DNA of 7,830 nt from an uncultured Clostridia bacterium (GCA_946497265.1 CAMMKL010000098.1:1-7830), one strand, 5' to 3'; positions 1 to 6,743 are shown, counted from the stretch's first letter. Translations and numbers: made by a program. The notes: generated from the letters alone by a model not told the origin.

Positions 1-2142
1 CTTTCCGCAGAAGGGGAACGGATTACTGCGGTGGGGATTATGCCCTGGGTAAGCGTAGGGGAAGAGGTTCGCCTATTGGGCGCTTGGAAAAGCCACCCCA
101 GCTTCGGAACCCAGTTTGCTGCCGAAACCTGCGAACGTGCCTTGCCCACCAACACTGCCGCCATCCTGCGTTATCTTTCGTCCGGCGCGGTCAAGGGAAT
201 CGGCCCGGCGACCGCTGCAAGGCTGGTGGACGCCTTTGGGGAAAAAACGCTGGAAATCATGGAAAAGGAACCCGAACGCCTGCAGAGCATCAAGGGCTTA
301 TCCAAAGCCAAGGCGGAAAAAATATCAGAAGAATTTAAAAACATGTTCGGCATCCGGGAAATCATGCTTTTTTTAAGCGGATACGGCGTAACGCCTGAAG
401 AAGCCGTGCGGGTTTGGAAGAAATGGGGCGTCCAAGCGCTTGACAACATCCGCCGGGACCCCTACCTGCTTTGTATGGAGCCGGTACGCATCCCATTTGA
501 TCGGGTAGACGGCATCGCGGCCGCCATGGAACGCCCGCAGGACGACGCCTGCCGGATCCGGGCGGGTATCCTGCATGTCCTTCGCCACAACCGGAACAAC
601 GGCCATACCTGCCTGCCGGAAGAAAAACTGGCGCAGGCTTCCGCCCGCTTTCTTGGCGTGGAATGCGGCCAAACCCAGGAAGCTCTGGAATCGCTCGTCC
701 TTGATTTAAGCTTGGTGCGCGATGAGATTTACGGGCGCAGCTTTATTTTTTTACCCGATTTGCACCGCTGTGAGGTGTTCAGCGCCGGCCGCCTGCAAAT
801 GATGTTGCATTACCCGCCCCAGCGCATTTTGGGTGTAACACGTGAAATCGAGCTCATTGAACGGGAAGAGGGCATCGCCTACGCCGACCAGCAAAAAAAA
901 GCCATTGCGGACGCGCTGGAAAAAGGCCTGCTTATTTTAACCGGCGGCCCCGGCACCGGTAAAACCACTACCCTTAACGCGATTATCCGTATATTACAAA
1001 AAAATGGAGAAAAAGTACTCCTGGCAGCCCCGACCGGCCGGGCCGCCCAGCGGATGGCCGAGGTGACGGGTTGTGAAGCCAAAACCATCCACCGGCTATT
1101 GGAGGTGGAATGGAATGAGGATGATAAGCCTGTTTTTACCCGTAATGAAAAAAACCTTCTAAACTGCGACGCCCTGATCTTAGACGAGCTTTCGATGGTG
1201 GACAGCAGCCTGTTTGAAGGAGTGATGCGAGCGTTGCCGCTTGGTTGCCGGCTGATTATGGTAGGCGACTGCGACCAACTGCCGTCGGTAGGGGCGGGCA
1301 ATGTGCTGGGCGACCTCATACGTTCCGGGCAGGTGCCGGTGGTACAGCTTACGGAAATCTTTCGCCAGTCTATGAAAAGCTTGATCGTTACCAACGCCCA
1401 TCGGATCGTGCAGGGGAAAATGCCGCGCCTTTCGGATCATAGCAGCGATTTCTTTTTCCTGCCGGTATACGATCCTGTACAAATCGGCCAATCCATCGTT
1501 GACCTATGTATACGCCGCCTGCCCAAAAGTTACGGTTACTCCCCCTTATCCGACATTCAGGTGCTCTGCCCCGGCCGAAAAGGGGAGTTGGGTTCTATTG
1601 CGCTAAACAAACAGCTGCAAAGCGCCGTCAATCCGGCCGGCAGGAATAAAAAAGAACTCTCTGCCAATGGATATACGCTGCGGGAAGGCGACAAGGTTAT
1701 GCAGGTACGCAATAATTATGACATAGATTGGACAAAAGACGACGGTTCGGGTGGTTCGGGCGTATTCAACGGCGACGTTGGCACCTTACTGGCAATCGAC
1801 AAAGCATCCGGCGCGCTGGCCGTCCGCTTTGAGGACCGCACTGCCTTTTACGATATGGACAGCGCGGGCGATTTGGAGCTAGCCTATGCGATCACCGTAC
1901 ACAAAAGCCAGGGCAGCGAATTTGAAGCGGTCGTCATGCCAATGTTCCAGGGCCCGCCGCAGCTTTACTACCGGAATTTGCTTTATACCGGCGTAACCAG
2001 GGCAAAAAACCTGCTTGTCATGGTAGGAACGCCGCGCACAGTGGAGGTTATGGTAGAGAACAACCGCAAAACCAAACGCTTCTCGGCCTTGTGTGCCTAT
2101 CTGACGAAAGAAGGGAACGAAAATGCCTCCGAACATACTTAA
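1..2142 (+). CDS. recD2: RecD2-type ATP-dependent DNA helicase (SF1B), 5' end cut by window edge
   Basis: A 5'-to-3' superfamily 1B DNA helicase of the RecD/TraA type, which acts in DNA repair and replication-fork upkeep in bacteria without RecBCD. The frame is open from base 1 and already matches the N-terminal OB-like region (reading LSAEGERITAVG), so the GTG at 31 is not the real start; roughly 20-30 residues are probably missing. 713 residues are visible. Seen in order: paired helix-hairpin-helix motifs (GIGPATA near 200-220, IKGLSKAKA near 289-315), a Q-motif-like YADQQKKAI near 880-906, Walker A GGPGTGKTT at 943-969, Walker B LILDELSMVD at 1174-1203, motif III GDCDQLPSVG at 1264-1293, an SH3-like stretch after VFNGDVG (about 1762-1860), TVHKSQGSE at about 1894-1920, and YTGVTRAKN from 1984. 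The long N-terminal region with helix-hairpin-helix motifs separates RecD2 from RecBCD RecD. The 3' end overlaps the next gene by 20 bases. All helicase motifs look intact. Confidence 0.95.
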   Translation, partial: LSAEGERITAVGIMPWVSVGEEVRLLGAWKSHPSFGTQFAAETCERALPTNTAAILRYLSSGAVKGIGPATAARLVDAFGEKTLEIMEKEPERLQSIKGLSKAKAEKISEEFKNMFGIREIMLFLSGYGVTPEEAVRVWKKWGVQALDNIRRDPYLLCMEPVRIPFDRVDGIAAAMERPQDDACRIRAGILHVLRHNRNNGHTCLPEEKLAQASARFLGVECGQTQEALESLVLDLSLVRDEIYGRSFIFLPDLHRCEVFSAGRLQMMLHYPPQRILGVTREIELIEREEGIAYADQQKKAIADALEKGLLILTGGPGTGKTTTLNAIIRILQKNGEKVLLAAPTGRAAQRMAEVTGCEAKTIHRLLEVEWNEDDKPVFTRNEKNLLNCDALILDELSMVDSSLFEGVMRALPLGCRLIMVGDCDQLPSVGAGNVLGDLIRSGQVPVVQLTEIFRQSMKSLIVTNAHRIVQGKMPRLSDHSSDFFFLPVYDPVQIGQSIVDLCIRRLPKSYGYSPLSDIQVLCPGRKGELGSIALNKQLQSAVNPAGRNKKELSANGYTLREGDKVMQVRNNYDIDWTKDDGSGGSGVFNGDVGTLLAIDKASGALAVRFEDRTAFYDMDSAGDLELAYAITVHKSQGSEFEAVVMPMFQGPPQLYYRNLLYTGVTRAKNLLVMVGTPRTVEVMVENNRKTKRFSALCAYLTKEGNENASEHT

Positions 2143-2764
2143 TCGGCTGTGCCGGCTCGTGTATCCGCCGCGCTGCCCCTACTGCCAACGGGTGCTGACG
2201 TGTGAAGAAAGCTGGTGTCCCTCATGCCGGGAGCTGCTGGGCGGGCAGGATGGGGTACGCTCTCTTCCCGGCCCGCTTTTGTGTGCATATTCTTTTGTAT
2301 ACAAAGGATGCCCGCGCGATGCCGTACTGCGGTATAAATTTTACGGGCGCAAAGAGTACGCCCACGCTTTTGCGGTTCGGGGACAGGAAAGCGTTCAACG
2401 CCATCTCCCCTATGCCTCGTTCAGCGTGGTGACATGCGTGCCCCTTTCCAGGGCACGGCGTAAAGAACGGGGCTATAACCAGGCCGAGCTATATGCCAGG
2501 GAGCTGGCTAAACTTCTGGACGCGCCTTATGAAGAACTCCTTCGAAAAGATTGTGAAAACCGCATCCAACATTCCCTAGGACGGGACGAGCGCTCCAGAA
2601 ACGTGCAAGGGGTATACTCCCCACAAGGCGCCATCGCCGGGCGCGGCATCCTTTTATGCGACGATATTGTTACCTCCGGCGCAACCCTGAGGGAATGTGC
2701 CCGTGTCCTTTTGGAAAACGGCGCAAAACAAGTGTGCTGCGTAGTAATTGCGAATGCAAACTAA
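2123..2764 (+). CDS. comFC: ComF family protein (ComFC-like, phosphoribosyltransferase fold)
   Basis: A 213-residue cytoplasmic protein of the ComF/GntX family. Family members are needed for natural DNA uptake in several bacteria and are thought to act on incoming single-stranded DNA, though their chemistry is not settled. The N-terminus carries a four-cysteine zinc site, CPYC then CPSC (about residues 19-36). The middle has the family signature RRKERGYNQAEL (about residues 109-120). The C-terminal part has the phosphoribosyltransferase PRPP-binding loop ILLCDDIVTSGAT at 2648-2686, with the Asp-Asp pair at residues 180-181. Length is close to the usual 210-240. The ATG at 2123 lies inside the end of recD2, with a weak GAAGGG upstream at about 2110, so translation is probably coupled to the helicase gene. 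No promoter of its own is visible. The helicase neighbour fits a shared role in handling single-stranded DNA, but that is inference. Confidence 0.93.
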   Translation: MPPNILNRLCRLVYPPRCPYCQRVLTCEESWCPSCRELLGGQDGVRSLPGPLLCAYSFVYKGCPRDAVLRYKFYGRKEYAHAFAVRGQESVQRHLPYASFSVVTCVPLSRARRKERGYNQAELYARELAKLLDAPYEELLRKDCENRIQHSLGRDERSRNVQGVYSPQGAIAGRGILLCDDIVTSGATLRECARVLLENGAKQVCCVVIANAN

Positions 2765-2774
2765 GGGAAAGCAG

Positions 2775-2803
2775 TTGTATTTGCTTTTGTTTTCCGGTAT
2801 AAT
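2775..2803 (+). promoter_or_regulatory. SigA-type promoter for the mreB-like gene
   Basis: A perfect -10 box TATAAT lies at 2798-2803, preceded at the ideal 17-base spacing by TTGTAT at 2775-2780, a partial match (TTG) to the -35 consensus. The region is AT-rich compared with its surroundings and starts only 11 bases after the comFC stop. Transcription would begin near 2810, giving a leader of about 44 bases. This means the mreB-like gene can be expressed apart from recD2-comFC. It also argues against a TTG start at 2812, which would sit right at the transcription start. Confidence 0.75.
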
Positions 2804-2840
2804 GATAGGTATTGCAACAGAATTTTGAAATGAACTTTAC

Positions 2841-2846
2841 AGGAGG
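2841..2846 (+). promoter_or_regulatory. Strong ribosome binding site deciding the mreB-like start
   Basis: AGGAGG at 2841-2846 sits 7 bases before the GTG at 2854, an optimal arrangement. It fixes the start of the MreB-family gene at 2854 rather than at the in-frame TTG at 2812, which has no such site. Confidence 0.85.
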
Positions 2847-2853
2847 CGTTATC

Positions 2854-3882
2854 GTGGCACTGGGAACAGACGCGGCAATTGATTTGGGGACATCGCGTTT
2901 GCAGATTTATGTAAGCGGGCGCGGTATTGTTGTAGACGAGCCTTCGGTCGTCGCCTTTCATAGTGATACCGACGAACTGGTTGCTGTGGGGGAAGAAGCC
3001 TACAAAATGGTAGGGCGAACCTCCGACCGCGTGCGGGTAGAATTCCCTTTAAACGGAGGGGTCATCACCGACTTTGCCTTAGTGGAACAGCTCGTTGCCG
3101 TCTTTCTGAAGAAAGTCAGCTCGAGCATGGTATTCATGCCGCGTGTGGTAGCGTGTATCCCCGGCGAGGTCACCGAGGTCGAAAAAAGAGCGGTTGTCAA
3201 CGCCATCAGTACCTGCGGCGTCCGTAAAATTTGCCTGATCGAAGAACCAGTAGCGGAGGCTATCGGCGCCGGCGTGGATATCGCCACCCCGCACGGCTGC
3301 CTAGTGGTCGATATCGGCGGAGGCACTACCGATATGGCGGTCATTTCCTTAAGCGGGGTTGCCGCACTTCGCACCCTTAAAATTGCCGGCAATAATTTTG
3401 ACGAAGCCATTATGAAATACATCCGCAAAAAATATAACCTTTTGATTGGAAAACGAATGGCGGAAGAAGCGAAAAAAGCGGTAGGCTGTGTATACCCCCA
3501 GCCTACTTCCAAAACTTTCCGGGTCAAGGGGCGCAACGCCCTGACGGGGCTGCCGCAATGGGCGGATATTACCTCCGACGAGATGCTGGAAGCCCTAATT
3601 GACCTTGGCATGCAGATTACCCGCGAAATCCAGGAAATGTTGGAAGAGACGCCTCCGGAACTGGTGGGGGATATCTATCACGACGGCATCATCCTGACCG
3701 GCGGCGGCGCGCAAATGTATGGGTTTGACACGTTGATTGCCAAAAAGACACGCATCCCCGTACGGGTGGCCGACGACCCCGGAACCTGCGTCATACGCGG
3801 TGCGGGCGCTGCGCTGAAATACATCGACGAGCTGGACAATGACGGTATCGGGCAGCTCAACCCCTTGATCGGGGAATATTGA
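2854..3882 (+). CDS. mreB: MreB/Mbl-family rod-shape actin homologue
   Basis: A bacterial actin of the MreB family (342 residues from the GTG start), an ATP-binding protein that forms membrane-associated filaments guiding side-wall synthesis. The start is chosen from the AGGAGG site 7 bases upstream and because the product then begins just before the first phosphate-binding motif. Visible actin-fold motifs: phosphate-1 DLGTS (residues 10-14), connect-1 IEEPVAEAIGAG (from about 3238), phosphate-2 VVDIGGGTTD at 3304-3333, and the adenosine motif GIILTGGGAQM at 3685-3717. YIRKKYNLLIG, typical of MreB, is also present. The residues after DLGT read SRLQIY, where MreB and Mbl usually have ANTLVY or ANVLIH, and the PLNGGVITDF segment is also slightly unusual, so this may be an extra paralogue (Mbl- or MreBH-like) rather than the main MreB. 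No mreC, mreD or pbp2 gene follows; the unit ends at a terminator 16 bases after the stop. The family call is firm; the choice among MreB, Mbl and MreBH is open. Confidence 0.9.
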   Translation: MALGTDAAIDLGTSRLQIYVSGRGIVVDEPSVVAFHSDTDELVAVGEEAYKMVGRTSDRVRVEFPLNGGVITDFALVEQLVAVFLKKVSSSMVFMPRVVACIPGEVTEVEKRAVVNAISTCGVRKICLIEEPVAEAIGAGVDIATPHGCLVVDIGGGTTDMAVISLSGVAALRTLKIAGNNFDEAIMKYIRKKYNLLIGKRMAEEAKKAVGCVYPQPTSKTFRVKGRNALTGLPQWADITSDEMLEALIDLGMQITREIQEMLEETPPELVGDIYHDGIILTGGGAQMYGFDTLIAKKTRIPVRVADDPGTCVIRGAGAALKYIDELDNDGIGQLNPLIGEY

Positions 3883-3897
3883 TCTTGTTAAAGAAAT

Positions 3898-3926
3898 AGG
3901 CAGTACCGAAAGACGCGGTACTGCCT
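3898..3926. terminator. Intrinsic terminator between convergent genes
   Basis: An 11-bp perfect stem pairs 3898-3908 (AGGCAGTACCG) with 3916-3926 (CGGTACTGCCT) around a 7-base loop. On the plus strand it is followed by TTTGTTTTTT (3926-3935), a classic U-tract ending the mreB-like transcript. Read on the minus strand the tail is TATTTCTTTAAC, also fairly T-rich, so it may also stop transcripts coming from the DUF2007 gene, whose stop is at 3982. Plus-strand activity is the firmer claim. Confidence 0.9.
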
Positions 3927-3981
3927 TTGTTTTTTCTCTTTATCCGGTAGAAAACGCCGCTCGGCTTCATCCCGGAAAAAT

Positions 3982-4239
3982 TCATTCGCCGGCGGAACGG
4001 AAGAACGAGTCGAGCAACTCTTTTGCCTGCTGCTCTTTTTCCTTATCCACCAAGATATCGGTACCGAACAGGGAAAATCCCATGGTTTGTTCCATAAAAG
4101 AGCCTTCCCGCCGTTCCTTAAGCATACAGGGAATCCCGTTTTCCTCCAAAATATTCTTCATGAGTCCAAGCTGCAGATGATCGGTACTGGTGCCTACAAC
4201 CACCAAGCCGTCATCCGGTACTCTTTTTTTATTCGTCAT
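3982..4239 (-). CDS. Small DUF2007-family protein
   Basis: An 85-residue soluble protein resembling the DUF2007 family (small proteins sometimes labelled putative signal-transducing, function not established). The family pattern is visible: a beta-strand LVVVGTSTD, a helix with LGLMKNILEENGIPC (residues 24-38) matching the usual 'LLEENGI' core, then a strand with DILVDKEKEQQAKELL (residues 61-76) matching the usual C-terminal 'I.V...D...A.ELL'. The ATG at 4239 is chosen because GGGGG (4246-4250 on this strand) lies 6 bases upstream and the family core begins soon after; the frame stays open back to an ATG at 4368, but that extension (Trp- and Arg-rich) shows no family similarity. No membrane segment or signal peptide. 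It is the last gene of the minus-strand block, 150 bases after the peptidase gene, and may be co-transcribed or have its own start; I saw no good promoter in the gap. Confidence 0.78.
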   Translation of the reverse strand: MTNKKRVPDDGLVVVGTSTDHLQLGLMKNILEENGIPCMLKERREGSFMEQTMGFSLFGTDILVDKEKEQQAKELLDSFFRSAGE

Positions 4240-4390
4240 TTTAATCCCCCGGTTTATTTTCTTAATTGACCACGGCCGAAAAAACGATGTATACAAGGAA
4301 TCATGTAACACGGTCGCCCCTCTTGGCTTCTCCCACACGGCCATGGTAAGCCAGAACCTCCCGTTCATTTGGGGCGCTAACGGGCCGCAT

Positions 4391-5458
4391 TTATATCACC
4401 CTAAGCCCTTTGGGAGCCTTATTGAGCACTTCACAGCCGGTTTCGGTGACCAGCACCAAATCCTCAATCCGCACGCCAACCTTCCCAGGCAGATAGATTC
4501 CCGGTTCTATGGAAAAAACCATTCCCGGCTGCGCTACTGCATCCGACGCCAAACCGACATCCGGCGGCTCATGGCAATCCAGGCCGATATTATGCCCCAG
4601 ACGGTGAGTAAAATACGGGCCATATCCTTCTTCTTCGATGACTAGACGGGCTGTACGGTCAATATCCCGTAAAGGGACGCCCGGGCGGACGGCGGCAATG
4701 CCGGCCAGATTCGCCCGCAGCACCGTATCATATACCCGGCGCTGCTCCTTGTCGGCAGACCCCCAAAAAACCGTTCGGGTCATATCGCACCAATAGCGAC
4801 CGATAGGGGTAAAAATGTCGAACGTAACCCCCATACCGTGGCGCAAAACATCATGCCCCGGCGCGTGATGGGGATCCGCCGCATTGGGGCCAAAGCATAC
4901 AAGCTGCGGCCCGTCCGCAACATCCGCGCCCCTGGCTGCAAACTCCCGGTTTATCAGGGAGGCCAATTCCAGCTCTGTTATCCCCTCACATAAAGCAGAG
5001 ATTGCCGCCTCTACTACCTGGTCGTTGATGGCCGACGCTTTGCGCATCGCTTCCTGTTCCGCCGCGTCTTTAAAACGCCTGGCCATATCTACCGGCTCGC
5101 TGCCCAAAACGGGGGTAACATCGTTTCGATGCGCCATTAAGCCAATCAAAAAGCGGCTTGGCCAATCCTTATCGATCCCTACGGCGCCGGGCCGCAGGAT
5201 TTCAGACAGGCCTGCCACAGGGTCTTCCCCGTCCTTATGGGGGCGCCAGTCCAGTCCGGAGGGCTGAATGCCGAAGATCTCATTGCCAAACAGCACAGCG
5301 CGCCCCTCTATATCCAGATACAATGCCAGCATCCGTTCATGAGGTTCTATCCATAGGCCCGTCAAATAATATACCGAAGCGGTCGAGGTAATCAGGGTCT
5401 GGGTAAGGCCTCTCTCCCGCATTTTTTCCATAACGCGCGCGATACGAGAACGGTCCAT
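4391..5458 (-). CDS. M24B metallopeptidase (Xaa-Pro aminopeptidase / prolidase-like)
   Basis: A 355-residue cytoplasmic two-metal peptidase of the creatinase/prolidase family, expected to cut the bond before or around proline in short peptides. Residues 1 to about 125 form the creatinase-like N-terminal domain; about 130-355 form the 'pita-bread' catalytic domain. All five metal ligands can be placed: Asp214 and Asp225 (11 apart, in FDIFTP and CDMTRT), His289 (HRLGHNIGL), Glu318 (SIEPGIY) and Glu332 (VRIEDLV). The helper histidines His197 (PHH) and His296 (CHEPP) fall at the spacings seen in E. coli aminopeptidase P (17 before the first Asp and 7 after the ligand His), so it should be active. 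Its length matches the short PepQ/YpdF-like members rather than the 440-residue PepP. The ATG at 5458 has AAGGAGG 8 bases upstream, overlapping the stop of the cupin gene, so it is translated with it. Exact substrate (Xaa-Pro dipeptides or Xaa-Pro N-termini) cannot be told. Confidence 0.93.
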   Translation of the reverse strand: MDRSRIARVMEKMRERGLTQTLITSTASVYYLTGLWIEPHERMLALYLDIEGRAVLFGNEIFGIQPSGLDWRPHKDGEDPVAGLSEILRPGAVGIDKDWPSRFLIGLMAHRNDVTPVLGSEPVDMARRFKDAAEQEAMRKASAINDQVVEAAISALCEGITELELASLINREFAARGADVADGPQLVCFGPNAADPHHAPGHDVLRHGMGVTFDIFTPIGRYWCDMTRTVFWGSADKEQRRVYDTVLRANLAGIAAVRPGVPLRDIDRTARLVIEEEGYGPYFTHRLGHNIGLDCHEPPDVGLASDAVAQPGMVFSIEPGIYLPGKVGVRIEDLVLVTETGCEVLNKAPKGLRVI

Positions 5459-5466
5459 ATTCCACC

Positions 5467-5473
5467 CCTCCTT
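5467..5473 (-). promoter_or_regulatory. Ribosome binding site of the peptidase gene, overlapping the cupin stop
   Basis: On the minus strand AAGGAGG (5473-5467) lies 8 bases before the peptidase ATG at 5458, and its first two bases are the last two of the cupin TAA stop (5474-5472). Ribosomes ending on the cupin gene are thus delivered onto the peptidase start site, which suggests the two proteins are made together. Confidence 0.85.
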
Positions 5474-5804
5474 ATCCTTTGACCATCATACATACCAGGG
5501 TGCAGGGTTTATCGGTCCGGTTTTCACACCAATGCCGTTCCCCTTTCGGGATGAGTGTAGCCATCCCTTTGTGAACGATCCCAGTCTCTTTACCGCTCTC
5601 GGTATATACCTCGCCTTCCAGAAAATAGGAATATTCGTCCGCCTCATGGAAGCCGTCCCCCGTTTCCGGTACCCGCGCTCCCGGCTGGATGGTTATCAGG
5701 CTAAAGTCTACCTGCGTATAATGGCCTTCCGCTAAAAATATTTTCCGCATATCGTACAAAGGCATGCCTGCGGACGGCAGATCCTTAACATTTAGGAGAG
5801 TCAT
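5472..5804 (-). CDS. Small single-domain cupin protein
   Basis: A 110-residue single-domain cupin (beta-barrel) of unknown function. Motif 1 covers PGARVPETGDGFHEADEYSYFLEGE: aligned with the common HxHxxxE pattern, His53 and Glu57 are kept and the closing Gly63 is present, but the first histidine position is Gly51. Motif 2 reads PKGERHW, with His91 as the expected ligand, followed by Asn95. Metal binding with three protein ligands is therefore possible but not typical. The start is uncertain: the ATG at 5804 gives the product beginning MTLLNVKDL, while a TTG three codons upstream (5813) is in frame; AAAGGAAG lies at about 5816-5823, rather far from the ATG and rather close to the TTG. It lies 13 bases before the peptidase gene and just after a hairpin following the DppC-like gene. 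Such small cupins serve as isomerases, dioxygenases, ligand sensors or storage folds, and nothing here picks one. Confidence 0.85.
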   Translation of the reverse strand: MTLLNVKDLPSAGMPLYDMRKIFLAEGHYTQVDFSLITIQPGARVPETGDGFHEADEYSYFLEGEVYTESGKETGIVHKGMATLIPKGERHWCENRTDKPCTLVCMMVKG

Positions 5805-5838
5805 AAAGCACAACGCTTCCTTTCCAGTTTATAGAGAA

Positions 5839-5863
5839 CACGGCGCAGTCATGCTGCGCCGTG
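5839..5863 (-). terminator. GC-rich hairpin after the DppC-like gene (terminator or attenuator)
   Basis: A perfect 10-bp stem pairs 5839-5848 (CACGGCGCAG) with 5854-5863 (CTGCGCCGTG) around a 5-base loop, starting 4 bases past the DppC-like stop. On the minus strand it is followed by TTCTCTATAAAC, only a weak U-tract. It could partly end the transporter transcript, or shield its 3' end from decay, so that the cupin and peptidase are made at a different level. Confidence 0.65.
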
Positions 5864-5867
5864 CCGT

Positions 5868-6704
5868 TTACAATTGTTTGCGCAGCTTGGGATCCATGTA
5901 ATCCCTCAGGCCGTCGCCGATAAAGTTGGCGCCAATGGCCACGGTAAAGATCGCCAGGCCGGGGAAGGTGGAAACCCACCAATATTGGAAAGCCGTCACA
6001 CCGTCGCTTACCATCGATCCCCATTCAGGAATCGGCGGCTGCACGCCCAATCCCAAAAAGCTCAGCCCGGAAAACATCAGAATGGCGTTACCAAGGTCTA
6101 ATGTGCCCATCACCAACAGCGGTCCGATGCTGTTCGGCAAAATCTCCCGAAATAGGATCCTTCCCCGGGAAGCACCCATCAAACGGCTGGCCGTTACATA
6201 ATCATTTTCCTTCAGGGAAATCACAATGCTGCGCGTCAATCGGGCGTAATTGGGCCACCAAATAATCGCCATGGCAAACACGGAATTGGTAATACTCGGC
6301 CCCATGGCCGCCGCGATCACCATAGCCAGGATCAACGGGGGAAAAGATTGCACCATCTCGCTGATGCGCATCATCACATCGTCTACAATGCCACCGGCAT
6401 AGCCGGCCACCGCGCCGTATACCATCCCAATCACAAAGGAAAAAAGCACGGTAATCAGGCCTGCGGTAATCGAATACTGGCTGCCCACCAGCACACGGCT
6501 GAACACGTCGCGCCCCAGGCTGTCCGTCCCAAACCAGTGTTCCCCGCTTGGCGCCTGGAACCGCTGGCTGATATCCTGCGCCAACGGATCCATGGGCACG
6601 ATCAATTGGGCAAACAGCATCACGATCAGCCAAGCAAAACAAACGATCAGCCCGACCTTAAACATAAAATTCTTCTGTTTCCATAAGCTTCGTATCATAT
6701 GCAT
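5868..6704 (-). CDS. Peptide-type ABC transporter permease, DppC/OppC-like
   Basis: The second permease subunit of a dipeptide/oligopeptide-type (or nickel-type) ABC importer, in the cytoplasmic membrane. About 278 residues, usual for the family. It shows the OppC N-terminal region with a first membrane helix (about residues 14-36), the conserved HWFGTDSLGRDVFSR (about residues 56-70), several further hydrophobic helices, and the EAA loop for ATPase contact (NDYVTASRLMGASRGRILFR, about residues 167-186). It closes with the typical GLSFLGLGVQPPIPEWG and GDGLRDYMDPKLR. Four in-frame ATGs lie close together (6713, 6710, 6704, 6698); the one at 6704 is chosen because GAAAGGG ends 9 bases upstream, whereas for the first ATG the site would be adjacent. 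It follows the DppB-like gene by 39 bases and pairs with it. Substrate cannot be read from the permease; the peptidase downstream favours peptides. Confidence 0.95.
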   Translation of the reverse strand: MHMIRSLWKQKNFMFKVGLIVCFAWLIVMLFAQLIVPMDPLAQDISQRFQAPSGEHWFGTDSLGRDVFSRVLVGSQYSITAGLITVLFSFVIGMVYGAVAGYAGGIVDDVMMRISEMVQSFPPLILAMVIAAAMGPSITNSVFAMAIIWWPNYARLTRSIVISLKENDYVTASRLMGASRGRILFREILPNSIGPLLVMGTLDLGNAILMFSGLSFLGLGVQPPIPEWGSMVSDGVTAFQYWWVSTFPGLAIFTVAIGANFIGDGLRDYMDPKLRKQL

Positions 6705-6743
6705 ACTCATCATCCCTTTCCGTCATTGCATCCCCCGGCGCCG

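Noticed and set aside
879..1394. 171-residue minus-strand reading frame opposite recD2
   Set aside because: Antisense to the helicase motifs; Ser/Arg-rich composition and no ribosome binding site or domain.
2812..2853. Longer start for the MreB-like gene at a TTG (2812)
   Set aside because: It lies at the predicted transcription start just after TATAAT and has no ribosome binding site; the GTG at 2854 has AGGAGG 7 bases upstream and matches the family start.
3000..3611. 203-residue minus-strand reading frame opposite the MreB-like gene
   Set aside because: It is the antisense shadow of a strongly conserved gene, with low-complexity Ser/Thr/Pro-rich content and no recognisable domain.
4240..4368. 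N-terminal extension of the DUF2007 gene back to an ATG at 4368
   Set aside because: The extra 43 residues show no family similarity, and a ribosome binding site directly precedes the ATG at 4239.
4240..4390. Promoter for the DUF2007 gene (TATACA near 4285-4290 on the minus strand) and a loose TGGCTT/AAGCCA inverted repeat at about 4322-4357
   Set aside because: No acceptable -35 at 16-18 bases from TATACA, and the inverted repeat has only a 6-bp stem, a long loop and no U-tract.
4190..4645. 151-residue plus-strand reading frame across the DUF2007-peptidase gap
   Set aside because: It overlaps the conserved C-terminal end of the peptidase and the DUF2007 start in antisense, and has no family pattern.
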